The notes: generated by a model from the letters alone, not told the origin. Shown: positions 25,736 through 35,377, counted from the stretch's first letter. The stretch: 64,000 bases of DNA from Streptomyces sp. CB02261 (GCF_001905665.1 NZ_LIVX01000004.1:271498-335497); one strand, 5' to 3'. Numbers and translations: made by a program.

Positions 25736-26643
25736 CGGACACCCGGCAGGCGCGCCCCGACGCCTCCTCACGCGCCACACTCGGCAAGGCCGCGGACGAG
25801 AACTTCCCCGTGGCCCCCTTCTTCCTGCCCCGGGCCTGGCGCGACGACCTGATGGCCGTCTACGGCTTCGCCCGCCTCGTCGACGACATCGGTGACGGCG
25901 ACCTCGCCCCCGGCGGCGCCGACGCCCTCCACCTCGGCCTCGACCCCGAGACCGCGGAGGACCGGCTCGCCTTCCTCGACGCCTTCGAGGCCGACCTCCA
26001 CCGCGTCTTCGACGGCACGCCCCACCACCCCCTGCTGCGGGCCCTCCAGCCGACCGTCCGGCGCCGCCGCCTCACCCCGGAGCCCTTCCTCGGCCTGATC
26101 GCGGCCAACCGCCAGGACCAGCTGGTCCGGCGCTACGAGACGTACGCCGACCTCGTCGCGTACTGCGAGCTCTCCGCCAACCCCGTCGGCCGCCTCGTCC
26201 TCGCGATCACCGGCACCGACACCCCCGAGCGGATCCGCCGCTCCGACGAGATCTGCACCGCCCTGCAGATCGTCGAGCACCTCCAGGACGTCGCCGAGGA
26301 CCTCGGGAACGACCGGATCTACCTCCCCGCCGAGGACCTCGACCGGTTCCACGTCACCGAGGCCGACCTCGCCCGCCCCACGGCGGGCGCCGCCGTGCGC
26401 TCCCTGATCGCCTTCGAGGCCGAGCGCACCCGCGCACTGCTCCACGCGGGCGCCCCGCTCGTCGGCAGCGTCCACGGCCGGCTCCGCCTCCTCCTCGCGG
26501 GATTCACCGCCGGGGGACTCGCCGCGCTCGACGCGATCACCGACGCCGGGTTCGACGTACTGAGCGGCGCACCGAAGTCCACCAAGCCGAGCCTGATGCG
26601 CCAGGTGGGAGCGGTACTGCTCCGGGCGCGGAGAGAGGGGTGA
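25732..26643 (+). CDS. hpnC: squalene synthase HpnC (hydroxysqualene synthase)
   Basis: A 303-residue trans-isoprenyl diphosphate synthase of the squalene/phytoene family. Both Asp-rich motifs are present: GFARLVDDIGD and LQDVAEDLGNDRIYLP. In hopanoid clusters HpnC converts presqualene diphosphate to hydroxysqualene. GTG start 25732 overlaps an upstream ORF, and the stop overlaps hpnD (GTGA, 26640-26643). The protein should act at the inner face of the membrane. It is the first enzyme gene of an eight-gene hopanoid run. Confidence 0.93.
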   Translation: MTDTRQARPDASSRATLGKAADENFPVAPFFLPRAWRDDLMAVYGFARLVDDIGDGDLAPGGADALHLGLDPETAEDRLAFLDAFEADLHRVFDGTPHHPLLRALQPTVRRRRLTPEPFLGLIAANRQDQLVRRYETYADLVAYCELSANPVGRLVLAITGTDTPERIRRSDEICTALQIVEHLQDVAEDLGNDRIYLPAEDLDRFHVTEADLARPTAGAAVRSLIAFEAERTRALLHAGAPLVGSVHGRLRLLLAGFTAGGLAALDAITDAGFDVLSGAPKSTKPSLMRQVGAVLLRARREG

Positions 26644-27590
26644 GCGCGACCGTGGAGGCACAGCCCCAGCCGTCCGCACCGGTACAGGCCGCCTACAGCT
26701 ACTGCGAGGCGGTCACCGGACAGCAGGCACGCAACTTCGCCTACGGGATCCGCCTGCTGCCGACCGGGAAGCGCCAGGCCATGTCCGCGCTGTACGCCTT
26801 CTCCCGGCGCGTCGACGACATCGGCGACGGCACCCTCGTGCCCGAGGTCAAGCGGGAGCGGCTCGAGGCGACCCGCGCGCTGCTCGACCGGATCCGCACC
26901 GGCGAGGTCGACGAGGACGACACCGACCCCGTCGCCGTGGCCCTCGCCGACTCGGCCCGCCGCTTCCCGATCCCGCTCGACGGCCTCGACGAACTCATCG
27001 ACGGCGTCCTCATGGACGTGCACGGCGCGGCCTTCGAGACCTGGGACGACCTCAAGGTCTACTGCCGCTGCGTCGCGGGCGCGATCGGCCGGTTGTCCCT
27101 CGGGGTCTTCGGCACCCAGCCCGGCGCCCGGGGGGCCGACCGCGCCCCCGAGTACGCCGACACCCTGGGCCTCGCGCTCCAACTCACCAACATCCTCAGG
27201 GACGTGCGCGAGGACGCGGGCAACGGGCGCACCTATCTGCCCGCCGACGACCTGGCCAAGTTCGGCTGCGGGGACGGCTTCCACGGCGACACCCCGCCCG
27301 CCGGCTCCGACTTCGAGGGCCTCGTCCACTTCGAAGTACGGCGCGCCCGCGCCCTGTTCGCCGAGGGCTACCGGCTGCTTCCCATGCTCGACCGGCGCAG
27401 CGGGGCCTGCGTCGCCGCCATGGCGGGCATCTACCGCCGCCTCCTCGACCGGATCGAACGCGACCCCGGGGCCGTGCTGCGCGGCCGCGTCTCGCTGCCC
27501 GGCCGCGAGAAGGCGTACGTCGCCGTGCGCGGCCTCTCCGGCCTCGACACCCGCCACATCGCCCGACGCGCCGTCAGGGGGCGAGCCTGA
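26640..27590 (+). CDS. hpnD: presqualene diphosphate synthase HpnD
   Basis: A 316-residue protein with the two Asp-rich motifs AFSRRVDDIGD and TNILRDVREDAGNGRTYLP of squalene/phytoene synthases. HpnD condenses two farnesyl diphosphates to presqualene diphosphate, the substrate of HpnC. GTG start 26640 overlaps the hpnC stop. Its own stop overlaps the ATG of a 28-codon ORF, making a chain of coupled starts to hpnE. Confidence 0.93.
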   Translation: MSATVEAQPQPSAPVQAAYSYCEAVTGQQARNFAYGIRLLPTGKRQAMSALYAFSRRVDDIGDGTLVPEVKRERLEATRALLDRIRTGEVDEDDTDPVAVALADSARRFPIPLDGLDELIDGVLMDVHGAAFETWDDLKVYCRCVAGAIGRLSLGVFGTQPGARGADRAPEYADTLGLALQLTNILRDVREDAGNGRTYLPADDLAKFGCGDGFHGDTPPAGSDFEGLVHFEVRRARALFAEGYRLLPMLDRRSGACVAAMAGIYRRLLDRIERDPGAVLRGRVSLPGREKAYVAVRGLSGLDTRHIARRAVRGRA

Positions 27591-27676
27591 TGAGTCCGCA
27601 CGCCCGTGACCGCCGGGCAACCCCGGGCGCCCTCCCCGCGTCCCTGTCCGCGACGACCCGAGCGGAGACCGTGTGA
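27590..27676 (+). CDS. 28-residue bridging ORF between hpnD and hpnE (DUF6380-like position)
   Basis: ATG 27590 overlaps the hpnD stop (TGATG) and the TGA at 27674-27676 overlaps the hpnE start (GTGTGA at 27671-27676). The peptide begins MSPHARDRRATPGALPASL and is basic and Ser/Thr/Ala-rich. From memory, a tiny protein (DUF6380) is often annotated between hpnD and hpnE in Streptomyces; this ORF fits in size and place, but I cannot confirm the family. The double overlap shows at least a coupling role. Confidence 0.55.
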   Translation: MSPHARDRRATPGALPASLSATTRAETV

Positions 27677-29073
27677 ACCACGACGCGACCGAGCAGCACG
27701 CCCGGCAGCCCCACGCCGTCGTCGTCGGCGGCGGGCTCGCCGGGATCACCGCCGCGCTCCAGCTCGCCGAGGCCGGCGTCGGCGTCACCCTCCTCGAAGG
27801 GCGGCCCCGGCTCGGCGGCCTCGCCTTCTCCTTCCGCCGGGGCGACCTCACCGTCGACAACGGCCAGCACGTCTACCTGCGCTGCTGCACCGCGTACCGC
27901 TGGTTCCTCGACCGGGTCGACGGCACCCGTCTCGCGCCCCTCCAGGACCGCCTCGACGTCCCCGTCCTCGACGTCGGCGACCCGCGCGGACCCCGCCTCG
28001 GCCGGATCCGCCGCGACGAGCTCCCCGTACCGCTGCACCTGGCGCGCAGCCTCGCCACGTACCCGCACCTCTCGCTCGCCGAGCGGGCATCCGTCGGCCG
28101 TGCGGCGCTCGCCATGAAGAAGCTCGACCCCGCCGACCCCGCACTCGACGGCATCGACTTCGGCACCTGGCTCGCCCGGCACGGCCAGTCCCCCCGGACC
28201 GTGGAGGCCCTGTGGGACCTCATCGGCGTCCCCACCCTCAACGCCCCCGCCCCGCAGGCCTCCCTGGGGCTCGCCGCGATGGTCTTCAAGACCGGGCTCC
28301 TCTCCGAGCCCGGTGCCAGCGACATCGGCTGGGCCCACGTCCCGCTCGGCGAACTCCACGACACCCGCGCCGCGAAGCAGCTCGACGCCCTGGGCGTCCG
28401 CACCCTGCTGCGCACCAAGGCCGAGCGGATCGCCCGTACGGACGACGGCCGCTGGACCGTCGAGGTACCCGGCGAGACGCTCACGGCGGACGCGGTCGTC
28501 CTCGCCGTCCCCCAGCAGGAGACCCACGCCCTGCTGCCGGAAGGCGCCCTCGACGACCCCGACCGGCTCCTCGACATCGCCACCGCCCCCATCCTCAACC
28601 TGCACGTCGTCTACGACCGCAAGGTCCTCAGGCGGCCCTTCTTCACCACGCTCGGTTCCCCGGTGCAGTGGGTCTTCGACCGCACCGACTCCTCCGGGCT
28701 CACCGGCGGCGGCCAGTACCTCGCCGTCTCCCAGTCCGCCGCCCAGGACGAGATCGACGAACCCGTCGCCGCCCTGCGCGCGAAGTACCTCCCCGAGCTG
28801 GAGCGGCTGCTGCCCGCCGCGCGCGGCGCCGGGATCCGCGACTTCTTCGTCACCAGGGAGCGGACGGCCACGTTCGCCCCCACCCCGGGCGTCGGCCGGC
28901 TCCGCCCCGGCGCCCGCACCCGGGCACCGGGCCTCTACCTGGCCGGCGCCTGGACCGCCACCGGCTGGCCCGCGACCATGGAAGGTGCCGTCCGCAGCGG
29001 ATTCAGCGCGGCGGGCGCCGCGCTCTCCGCCCTCGGCCGCCGCCATGACCATCCGCTGCAGGAGGCGGCATGA
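27673..29073 (+). CDS. hpnE: hydroxysqualene dehydroxylase HpnE
   Basis: A 466-residue FAD-dependent oxidoreductase of the phytoene-desaturase type. The N-terminal dinucleotide fold is AVVVGGGLAGITAALQLAEAG, followed by RLGGLAFSFRRGDLTVDNGQHV. The C-terminal FAD segment is GLYLAGAWTATGWPATMEGAVRSG. HpnE reduces hydroxysqualene to squalene. GTG 27673 has GGAG upstream, and its stop overlaps the next ATG. Together HpnC, HpnD and HpnE replace a single squalene synthase. Confidence 0.92.
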   Translation: MNHDATEQHARQPHAVVVGGGLAGITAALQLAEAGVGVTLLEGRPRLGGLAFSFRRGDLTVDNGQHVYLRCCTAYRWFLDRVDGTRLAPLQDRLDVPVLDVGDPRGPRLGRIRRDELPVPLHLARSLATYPHLSLAERASVGRAALAMKKLDPADPALDGIDFGTWLARHGQSPRTVEALWDLIGVPTLNAPAPQASLGLAAMVFKTGLLSEPGASDIGWAHVPLGELHDTRAAKQLDALGVRTLLRTKAERIARTDDGRWTVEVPGETLTADAVVLAVPQQETHALLPEGALDDPDRLLDIATAPILNLHVVYDRKVLRRPFFTTLGSPVQWVFDRTDSSGLTGGGQYLAVSQSAAQDEIDEPVAALRAKYLPELERLLPAARGAGIRDFFVTRERTATFAPTPGVGRLRPGARTRAPGLYLAGAWTATGWPATMEGAVRSGFSAAGAALSALGRRHDHPLQEAA

Positions 29074-30170
29074 GTGTGAGTACCGGAACAAGAGGAGAGA
29101 CCGTGCCGACTGTGCCGCCGGATAATCCGGCCGTCGACACCGCGGACGTGTCCGCACTGCTGGAGCGGGGGCGGACCCTGTCCACCCCCGTACTGCGGGC
29201 GGCCGTCGACCGCCTCGCGCCACCCATGGACACCGTGGCCGCCTACCACTTCGGCTGGATCGACGCCCGGGGCAACCCCGCCGACGGCGACGGCGGCAAG
29301 GCCGTCCGCCCCGCGCTCGCCCTGCTGTCGGCCGAGGCCGCGGGCGCCGCGCCCGAGGTCGGCGTCCCCGGCGCCGTCGCCGTGGAACTCGTCCACAACT
29401 TCTCGCTGCTGCACGACGACCTGATGGACGGCGACGAGCAGCGCCGCCACCGCGACACCGTGTGGAAGGTGCACGGCCCCGCGCAGGCCATCCTCGTCGG
29501 CGACGCCCTGTTCGCCCTCGCCAACGAGCTGCTCCTCGAACTCGGCACCGTCGAGGCCGGCCGGGCCACCCGCCGCCTCACCACGGCCTCCCGCAAGCTC
29601 ATCGACGGGCAGGCCCAGGACATCTCGTACGAGCACCGCGAGCGGGTCACCGTCGAGGAGTGCCTGGAGATGGAGGGCAACAAGACCGGCGCCCTGCTCG
29701 CCTGCGCCGTCTCCATCGGCGCCGTCCTCGGCGGCGCCGACGACCGCACCGCCGACAAGCTGGAGGAGTACGGCTACCACCTCGGCCTCGCCTTCCAGGC
29801 TGTCGACGACCTCCTCGGCATCTGGGGCGACCCGGAGGCCACCGGCAAGCAGACCTGGAGCGACCTGCGCCAGCGCAAGAAGTCCCTGCCGGTCGTCGCC
29901 GCCCTCGCGGCCGGCGGCGAGGCCTCCGAGCGGCTCGGCGAGCTCCTCGCCGCGGACGCCAAGTCCAACGACTTCGACAGCTTCTCCGAGGAGGAGTTCG
30001 CCTTCCGCGCCGCCCTCATCGAGGAGGCCGGAGGACGCGAGTGGACCTCCCAGGAGGCCCGCCGACAGCACGCCGTCGCGATCGAGGCCCTGCACGAGGT
30101 GGACATGCCCGCCCGCGTCCGCGCGCAGCTCACCGCGCTGGCCGACTTCGTGGTCGTACGAAAGAGATGA
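29070..30170 (+). CDS. polyprenyl (farnesyl) diphosphate synthase
   Basis: A 366-residue E-type prenyl diphosphate synthase. First Asp-rich motif LLHDDLMDGDEQRRH, second motif FQAVDDLLGIWGD. In the hopanoid cluster it most likely makes the C15 farnesyl diphosphate used by HpnD. The residues before the first motif (ELVHNFSLLHDD) lack two bulky aromatics, so a longer chain is possible. The start overlaps the hpnE stop. Confidence 0.9.
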   Translation: MSVSTGTRGETVPTVPPDNPAVDTADVSALLERGRTLSTPVLRAAVDRLAPPMDTVAAYHFGWIDARGNPADGDGGKAVRPALALLSAEAAGAAPEVGVPGAVAVELVHNFSLLHDDLMDGDEQRRHRDTVWKVHGPAQAILVGDALFALANELLLELGTVEAGRATRRLTTASRKLIDGQAQDISYEHRERVTVEECLEMEGNKTGALLACAVSIGAVLGGADDRTADKLEEYGYHLGLAFQAVDDLLGIWGDPEATGKQTWSDLRQRKKSLPVVAALAAGGEASERLGELLAADAKSNDFDSFSEEEFAFRAALIEEAGGREWTSQEARRQHAVAIEALHEVDMPARVRAQLTALADFVVVRKR

Positions 30171-30277
30171 TCACCATCACCCTGATATGAGTTCGCGGTC
30201 GCCGGCCGGTGCCACCCGGCGCCGGCCGACGGCAGACCCGCAGGAGCAGAAGCAACCGACTGCACAAAGGGGAAGCC

Positions 30278-32263
30278 ATGACAGCGACGACCGACGGAAG
30301 CGCCGGGGCCATGGGCCCGCTGGCAGCCGCGGCCACCACCACGCACCACACCGGCGCCCTCGCGCCGGACCTCGACGAAGCCGCCGCCCGGGCCGCGGAG
30401 CGGGCCGTCGAGCACCTGCTCGCCCGACAGGACACCGAGGGCTGGTGGAAGGGCGACCTGGAGACCAACGTCACCATGGACGCCGAGGACCTCCTCCTCC
30501 GCCAGTTCCTGGGCATCCTCGACAGCGGCACCAGCCGCGCCGCCGCCCTCCACATCCGCCGCGGACAGCGCGAGGACGGCGCCTGGGCCACCTTCTACGG
30601 CGGACCCGGCGAGGTCTCCGCCACCATCGAGGCCTACGTGGCCCTGCGGCTCGCCGGAGACCCGCCCGAGGCGCCGCACATGGCCAGGGCCGCCGCCTGG
30701 GTCCGCAGCCACGGAGGCATCGCCTCCGCCCGGGTCTTCACCCGGATCTGGCTCGCCCTCTTCGGCTGGTGGCGCTGGGAGGACCTGCCCGAACTGCCCC
30801 CGGAACTGCTCTTCCTGCCGAAGTGGTTCCCGCTCAACATCTACGACTTCGGCTGCTGGGCCCGGCAGACGATCGTGCCGCTCACCGTCGTGTCCGCGAA
30901 GCGCCCGGTCCGCCCCGCGCCCTTCCCGCTCGACGAGCTGCACACCGACCCGGCCCGCCCGAACCCGCCCCGGCCCCTCGCCCCGGTGGCCGGCTGGGAC
31001 GGGCTCTTCCAGCGGCTCGACAAGGCGCTGCACGTGTACCACCGGGTGGCACCCCGCGCGCTGCGCAGAACCGCCATGAACCTCGCCGCGCGCTGGATCG
31101 TCGAGCGCCAGGAGAACGACGGCTGCTGGGGCGGCATCCAGCCCCCCGCCGTGTACTCGGTCATCGCCCTCCACCTCCTCGGCTACGACCTCCAGCACCC
31201 CGTGATGCGCGCGGGTCTGGAGTCCCTCGACCGGTTCGCCGTGTGGAACGAGGACGGCTCGCGGATGATCGAGGCCTGCCAGTCACCGGTCTGGGACACC
31301 TGTCTCGCCACGATCGCGCTCGCCGACGCGGGGCTCCCGCCGGACCACCCGGCGCTGGTGAAGGCCGCCGACTGGATGCTCGACGAGGAGGTCGGACGGA
31401 CCGGGGACTGGGCCGTACGCCGCCCCGGACTGCCGCCGGGCGGCTGGGCGTTCGAGTTCCACAACGACAACTACCCCGACACCGACGACACCGCCGAGGT
31501 GGTGCTCGCCCTGCGCAGGGTCAGGCACCCCGAGCCCGCACGGGTCGAGGCGGCCGTCGCCCGGGGCGCCCGCTGGACGCTCGGCATGCAGTCGCGCGAC
31601 GGGGCCTGGGGCGCCTTCGACGCCGACAACACCAGCGTCCTCCCCAACAAACTGCCGTTCTGCGACTTCGGCGAGGTGATCGACCCGCCCTCCGCCGACG
31701 TCACCGCCCACGTCGTGGAGATGCTGGCCTACGAGGGCCTCGCCGAGGACCCCCGCACCCGCAGGGGCGTCGAGTGGCTGCTCGCCCACCAGGAGCCGAA
31801 CGGCGCCTGGTTCGGCCGCTGGGGCGTCAACCACGTGTACGGCACCGGCTCGGTGCTGCCGGCGCTGACCGCCGCCGGACTGCCCGTCTCCCACCCCGCG
31901 ATCCGCCGGGCCGTCGACTGGCTCGGCGCCACGCAGAACGAGGACGGCGGCTGGGGCGAGGACCTCCGCTCCTACTCGGACCCGGCGTGGATCGGGCGCG
32001 GTACCTCCACCGCCTCCCAGACGGCGTGGGCGCTGATCGCCCTCCTCGCCGCGGGCGAGCGTGCGTCCGAGCCCGTCCGGCGGGGCGTCGCCTGGCTCGC
32101 CGCGACCCAGCGTGAGGACGGCTCCTGGGACGAGCCGTACTTCACCGGCACCGGCTTCCCCTGGGACTTCTCCATCAACTACCACCTCTACCGGCAGGTG
32201 TTCCCCCTCACGGCGCTCGGACGGTACGTGCACGGGGAGCCGTCGCCCGCCAAGGAACGCTGA
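30278..32263 (+). CDS. shc: squalene-hopene cyclase
   Basis: A 661-residue class II triterpene cyclase. The protonating DxDDTA motif is DTDDTA at residues 401-406. Several QW repeats are visible (for example QEDGSW-like TQREDGSWDEP and NEDGGWGED), and the segment LPFCDFGEVIDPPSADVTAH is typical of bacterial enzymes. It cyclises squalene to hopene/hopanol in the membrane. ATG 30278 follows AAAGGGGAAG; a gap of about 107 bases separates it from the previous gene, the largest inside the cluster. The length matches the family. Confidence 0.95.
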   Translation: MTATTDGSAGAMGPLAAAATTTHHTGALAPDLDEAAARAAERAVEHLLARQDTEGWWKGDLETNVTMDAEDLLLRQFLGILDSGTSRAAALHIRRGQREDGAWATFYGGPGEVSATIEAYVALRLAGDPPEAPHMARAAAWVRSHGGIASARVFTRIWLALFGWWRWEDLPELPPELLFLPKWFPLNIYDFGCWARQTIVPLTVVSAKRPVRPAPFPLDELHTDPARPNPPRPLAPVAGWDGLFQRLDKALHVYHRVAPRALRRTAMNLAARWIVERQENDGCWGGIQPPAVYSVIALHLLGYDLQHPVMRAGLESLDRFAVWNEDGSRMIEACQSPVWDTCLATIALADAGLPPDHPALVKAADWMLDEEVGRTGDWAVRRPGLPPGGWAFEFHNDNYPDTDDTAEVVLALRRVRHPEPARVEAAVARGARWTLGMQSRDGAWGAFDADNTSVLPNKLPFCDFGEVIDPPSADVTAHVVEMLAYEGLAEDPRTRRGVEWLLAHQEPNGAWFGRWGVNHVYGTGSVLPALTAAGLPVSHPAIRRAVDWLGATQNEDGGWGEDLRSYSDPAWIGRGTSTASQTAWALIALLAAGERASEPVRRGVAWLAATQREDGSWDEPYFTGTGFPWDFSINYHLYRQVFPLTALGRYVHGEPSPAKER

Positions 32264-32934
32264 TGGGACCCGAGGCGGGGCCCGCCGCCCCGCCGCCGCT
32301 GCTCATCGCCTGCGCGCTCGGCATCGAGCAGTTCGCCCTGCGCAGCGGCGACCGCGGCGGCGCCCCCGGGCCCGTGACCGTGCTCCGTACGGGCATGGGA
32401 CCCGATCGCGCCCACCGCGCGGTCTCCCGGGCGCTCGGCGAGGAGCGCTGGCGGGAGGCCGCCGTCATCGCCTCCGGCTTCTGCGCGGGGCTCGCCCCCG
32501 GCATGCACCCGGGGGATGTGGTCGTCGCCGACGAGACCCGCGGCCCCGGCGGCGCCACCTCCTGCACGGAGACCGAGCTCCTGGTGAAGGCCCTCGCCAG
32601 GGCGGTGCCCGGGCGGGCCGTGCACACCGGGCCGCTGACCGGCTCCGACCACGTGGTGCGCGGCCCCGAGCGGGCCGCGCTGCGGGCCACCGGCGCCATC
32701 GCCGTCGACATGGAGTCCGCCTCGACCCTGCGCACCGCACGGGCCGCCGCGGGCCTCGGGGGAGGGCCCGGCGCCCGCCCGGTTGCGGCCGTCCGGGTGG
32801 TCGTGGACGCTCCGGAACACGAGCTGGTCCGTATCGGCACGGTTCGCGGGGGAATATCGGCCTTCCGTGTTCTTCGTGCCGTCCTTCCCGCTTTCTTCGA
32901 ATGGCACCGTTCTTTGCTGCTCCCCAGGAGGTGA
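32263..32934 (+). CDS. hpnG: hopanoid-associated phosphorylase/nucleosidase HpnG
   Basis: A 223-residue member of the purine nucleosidase/phosphorylase family: CALGIEQFALRSG, RTGMGPDRAHRAVSRAL and DMESASTL with the Asp/Glu of the nucleoside site. In bacteria that make bacteriohopanetetrol, HpnG removes adenine from adenosylhopane. The first residues are short and there is no signal peptide. The ATG overlaps the shc stop (TGATG). Confidence 0.88.
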   Translation: MGPEAGPAAPPPLLIACALGIEQFALRSGDRGGAPGPVTVLRTGMGPDRAHRAVSRALGEERWREAAVIASGFCAGLAPGMHPGDVVVADETRGPGGATSCTETELLVKALARAVPGRAVHTGPLTGSDHVVRGPERAALRATGAIAVDMESASTLRTARAAAGLGGGPGARPVAAVRVVVDAPEHELVRIGTVRGGISAFRVLRAVLPAFFEWHRSLLLPRR

Positions 32935-32941
32935 ACGAGTT

Positions 32942-33964
32942 ATGGCCATGCCGCTCCGTCAGTCCATCCGGGTCGGGACCTATCTCTTCGAACAGAAGCT
33001 CCGCAAGCGCGAGAAGTTCCCGCTGATCGTCGAGCTCGAGCCGCTCTTCGCGTGCAACCTCAAGTGCGAGGGCTGCGGAAAGATCCAGCACCCCGCCGGC
33101 GTCCTCAAGCAGCGCATGCCGGTCGCCCAGGCGGTCGGCGCCGTCCTGGAGTCCGGCGCCCCCATGGTGTCCATCGCGGGCGGCGAACCCCTGATGCACC
33201 CTCAGATCCACGAGATCGTCCGCCAGTTGGTGGCCAAGAGGAAGTACGTCTTCCTCTGCACCAACGCGATGCTGCTGCGCAAGAAGCTGGAGAACTTCAC
33301 GCCCTCGCCGTACTTCGCCTTCGCCGTGCACATCGACGGCCTGCGCGAACGGCACGACGAGTCCGTCGCCAAGGAAGGCGTGTTCGACGAGGCGGTGGCG
33401 GCCATGAAGGAGGCCAAGCGCCGGGGATTCCGCGTCACCACCAATTCGACCTTCTTCAACACCGACACCCCGCAGACCATCATCGAGGTCCTCAATTTCC
33501 TCAACGACGACCTCCAGGTCGACGAAATGATGATCTCGCCCGCGTACGCCTACGAAAAGGCCCCCGACCAGGAGCACTTCCTCGGCGTCGAGCAGACCCG
33601 CGAACTCTTCAAGAAGGCCTTCGCCGGGGGGAACAGGCGCCGCTGGCGGCTCAACCACTCGCCGCTCTTCCTGGACTTCCTGGAGGGGAAGGCGGACTTC
33701 CCGTGCACCGCCTGGGCCATTCCGAACTACTCCCTCTTCGGCTGGCAGCGCCCCTGCTACCTGATGAGCGACGGCTACGTCCCGACGTACCGCGAGCTCG
33801 TCGAGGACACCGACTGGGACAAGTACGGCCGCGGCAAGGACCCCCGCTGCGCCAACTGCATGGCGCACTGCGGCTACGAGCCCACCGCCGTCCTCGCCAC
33901 CATGGGCTCCCTCAAGGAGTCCCTGCGCGCGGTCAGGGAGACCGTCTCCGGGAACAACGGGTGA
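32942..33964 (+). CDS. hpnH: radical SAM protein HpnH (adenosyl-hopane synthase)
   Basis: A 340-residue radical SAM enzyme with the cluster motif CNLKCEGC (C38, C42, C45). AGGAGGTGA lies nine bases before ATG 32942, the strongest ribosome site in the cluster. HpnH adds the 5'-deoxyadenosyl group to diploptene. A C-terminal Cys-rich stretch (DPRCANCMAHCGYEPT) is typical of the family. The next gene begins seven bases later, leaving no room for the ispG and dxs genes that I recall in this place in S. coelicolor. Confidence 0.95.
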   Translation: MAMPLRQSIRVGTYLFEQKLRKREKFPLIVELEPLFACNLKCEGCGKIQHPAGVLKQRMPVAQAVGAVLESGAPMVSIAGGEPLMHPQIHEIVRQLVAKRKYVFLCTNAMLLRKKLENFTPSPYFAFAVHIDGLRERHDESVAKEGVFDEAVAAMKEAKRRGFRVTTNSTFFNTDTPQTIIEVLNFLNDDLQVDEMMISPAYAYEKAPDQEHFLGVEQTRELFKKAFAGGNRRRWRLNHSPLFLDFLEGKADFPCTAWAIPNYSLFGWQRPCYLMSDGYVPTYRELVEDTDWDKYGRGKDPRCANCMAHCGYEPTAVLATMGSLKESLRAVRETVSGNNG

Positions 33965-33971
33965 GTGCCTC

Positions 33972-35357
33972 GTGAAAGGTGAGTTCGACCTGCGGGCGCT
34001 GCTCGCCGAACGCGGCGGCGAGCGGTACGAGCTGCACGCCCGCCATCTGAACCACCAGCTGCCGCGCATGCTCCACACCATCGGCTTCGACAAGGTGTAC
34101 GAGCGGGCCGAAGGCGCCCACTTCTGGGACGCCGAGGGCGTCGACCACCTCGACATGCTCGCCGGCTTCGGCGTGATGGGCCTCGGACGGCACCACCCCG
34201 TCGTCCGCAAGGCCCTCCACGACGTCCTGGACGCCCAGCTCGCCGACCTCACCCGCTTCGACTGCCCGCCGCTGCCCGGACTCCTCGCCGAACGGCTGCT
34301 CAGCCACAGCCCGCACCTCGAGCGGGTCTTCTTCGGCAACAGCGGCACCGAGGCCGTGGAGACCGCCCTCAAGTTCGCCCGGTACGCCACCCGGCGGCCC
34401 AGGGTCCTCTACTGCTCCCACGCCTTCCACGGCCTGACCACCGGCTCCCTCTCCGTCAACGGGGAGAAGGGCTTCCGGGACGGCTTCGCCCCGCTCCTGC
34501 CCGACACGGCGATCGGCCTCGGCGACCTCGACGCCCTGGAGCGGGAGCTGCTCGCGGGCGACGTGGCCGCCTTCGTCGTGGAGCCGATCCAGGGCAAGGG
34601 CGTCCACGAGGCACCGCCCGGCTTCCTCCGGGCGGCGCAGGAGCTGCTGCACCGGCACGGGGCCCTGCTGATCGTCGACGAGGTGCAGACCGGCCTCGGC
34701 CGGACCGGCGACTTCTACGCGTACCAGCACGAGGAGGGCGTCGAACCCGACCTGGTCTGTGTCGCCAAGGCGCTCTCCGGCGGCTACGTGCCGGTCGGCG
34801 CCACCCTCGGCAAGGACTGGATCTTCAAGAAGGTCTACTCGTCGATGGACCGCGTCCTCGTCCACTCGGCGAGCTTCGGGTCGAACGCACAGGCCATGGC
34901 GGCCGGGCTCGCGGTCCTCTCGGTCATGGAGGACGAGGACATCGTCGCCCGCGTCCGGCGGACCGGCGGACTGCTCCGCTCCCGCCTGGAGGAGCTCGTG
35001 CCCCGGTACGAGCTGCTCCACGAGATCCGCGGCCGCGGGCTGATGATCGGCATCGAGTTCGGCCGGCCGGCCTCGCTGGGGCTGCGCGGGCGCTGGACGA
35101 TGCTCCAGGCGGCCCGCAAGGGGCTCTTCGCGCAGATGGTCGTCGTCCCGCTGCTCCAGCGGCACCGGATCCTCACCCAGGTCTCCGGAGACCATCTGGA
35201 GGTGATCAAGCTGATCCCGCCGCTGATCATCGACGAGGCGGACGTGGACCGTTTCGTCACCGCCTTCACGGCGGTGATGGACGACGCCCACGGCGGCGGT
35301 GGACTGATGTGGGACTTCGGGAAGACCCTGGTGAAGCAGGCCGTCGCACAGCGCTGA
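33972..35357 (+). CDS. hpnO: aminotransferase HpnO (aminobacteriohopanetriol-forming)
   Basis: A 461-residue class III PLP aminotransferase. The PLP lysine is K266 in VCVAKALSGGY; FFGNSGTEAVETALKFAR and LLIVDEVQTGLGRTG are the cofactor-binding segments. In hopanoid clusters this enzyme aminates ribosylhopane to aminobacteriohopanetriol. GTG 33972 follows hpnH by seven bases with a poor ribosome site, suggesting coupling. It is the last enzyme gene of the cluster. Confidence 0.9.
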   Translation: MKGEFDLRALLAERGGERYELHARHLNHQLPRMLHTIGFDKVYERAEGAHFWDAEGVDHLDMLAGFGVMGLGRHHPVVRKALHDVLDAQLADLTRFDCPPLPGLLAERLLSHSPHLERVFFGNSGTEAVETALKFARYATRRPRVLYCSHAFHGLTTGSLSVNGEKGFRDGFAPLLPDTAIGLGDLDALERELLAGDVAAFVVEPIQGKGVHEAPPGFLRAAQELLHRHGALLIVDEVQTGLGRTGDFYAYQHEEGVEPDLVCVAKALSGGYVPVGATLGKDWIFKKVYSSMDRVLVHSASFGSNAQAMAAGLAVLSVMEDEDIVARVRRTGGLLRSRLEELVPRYELLHEIRGRGLMIGIEFGRPASLGLRGRWTMLQAARKGLFAQMVVVPLLQRHRILTQVSGDHLEVIKLIPPLIIDEADVDRFVTAFTAVMDDAHGGGGLMWDFGKTLVKQAVAQR

Positions 35358-35377
35358 CCCCGACCACCCGCGCATCT

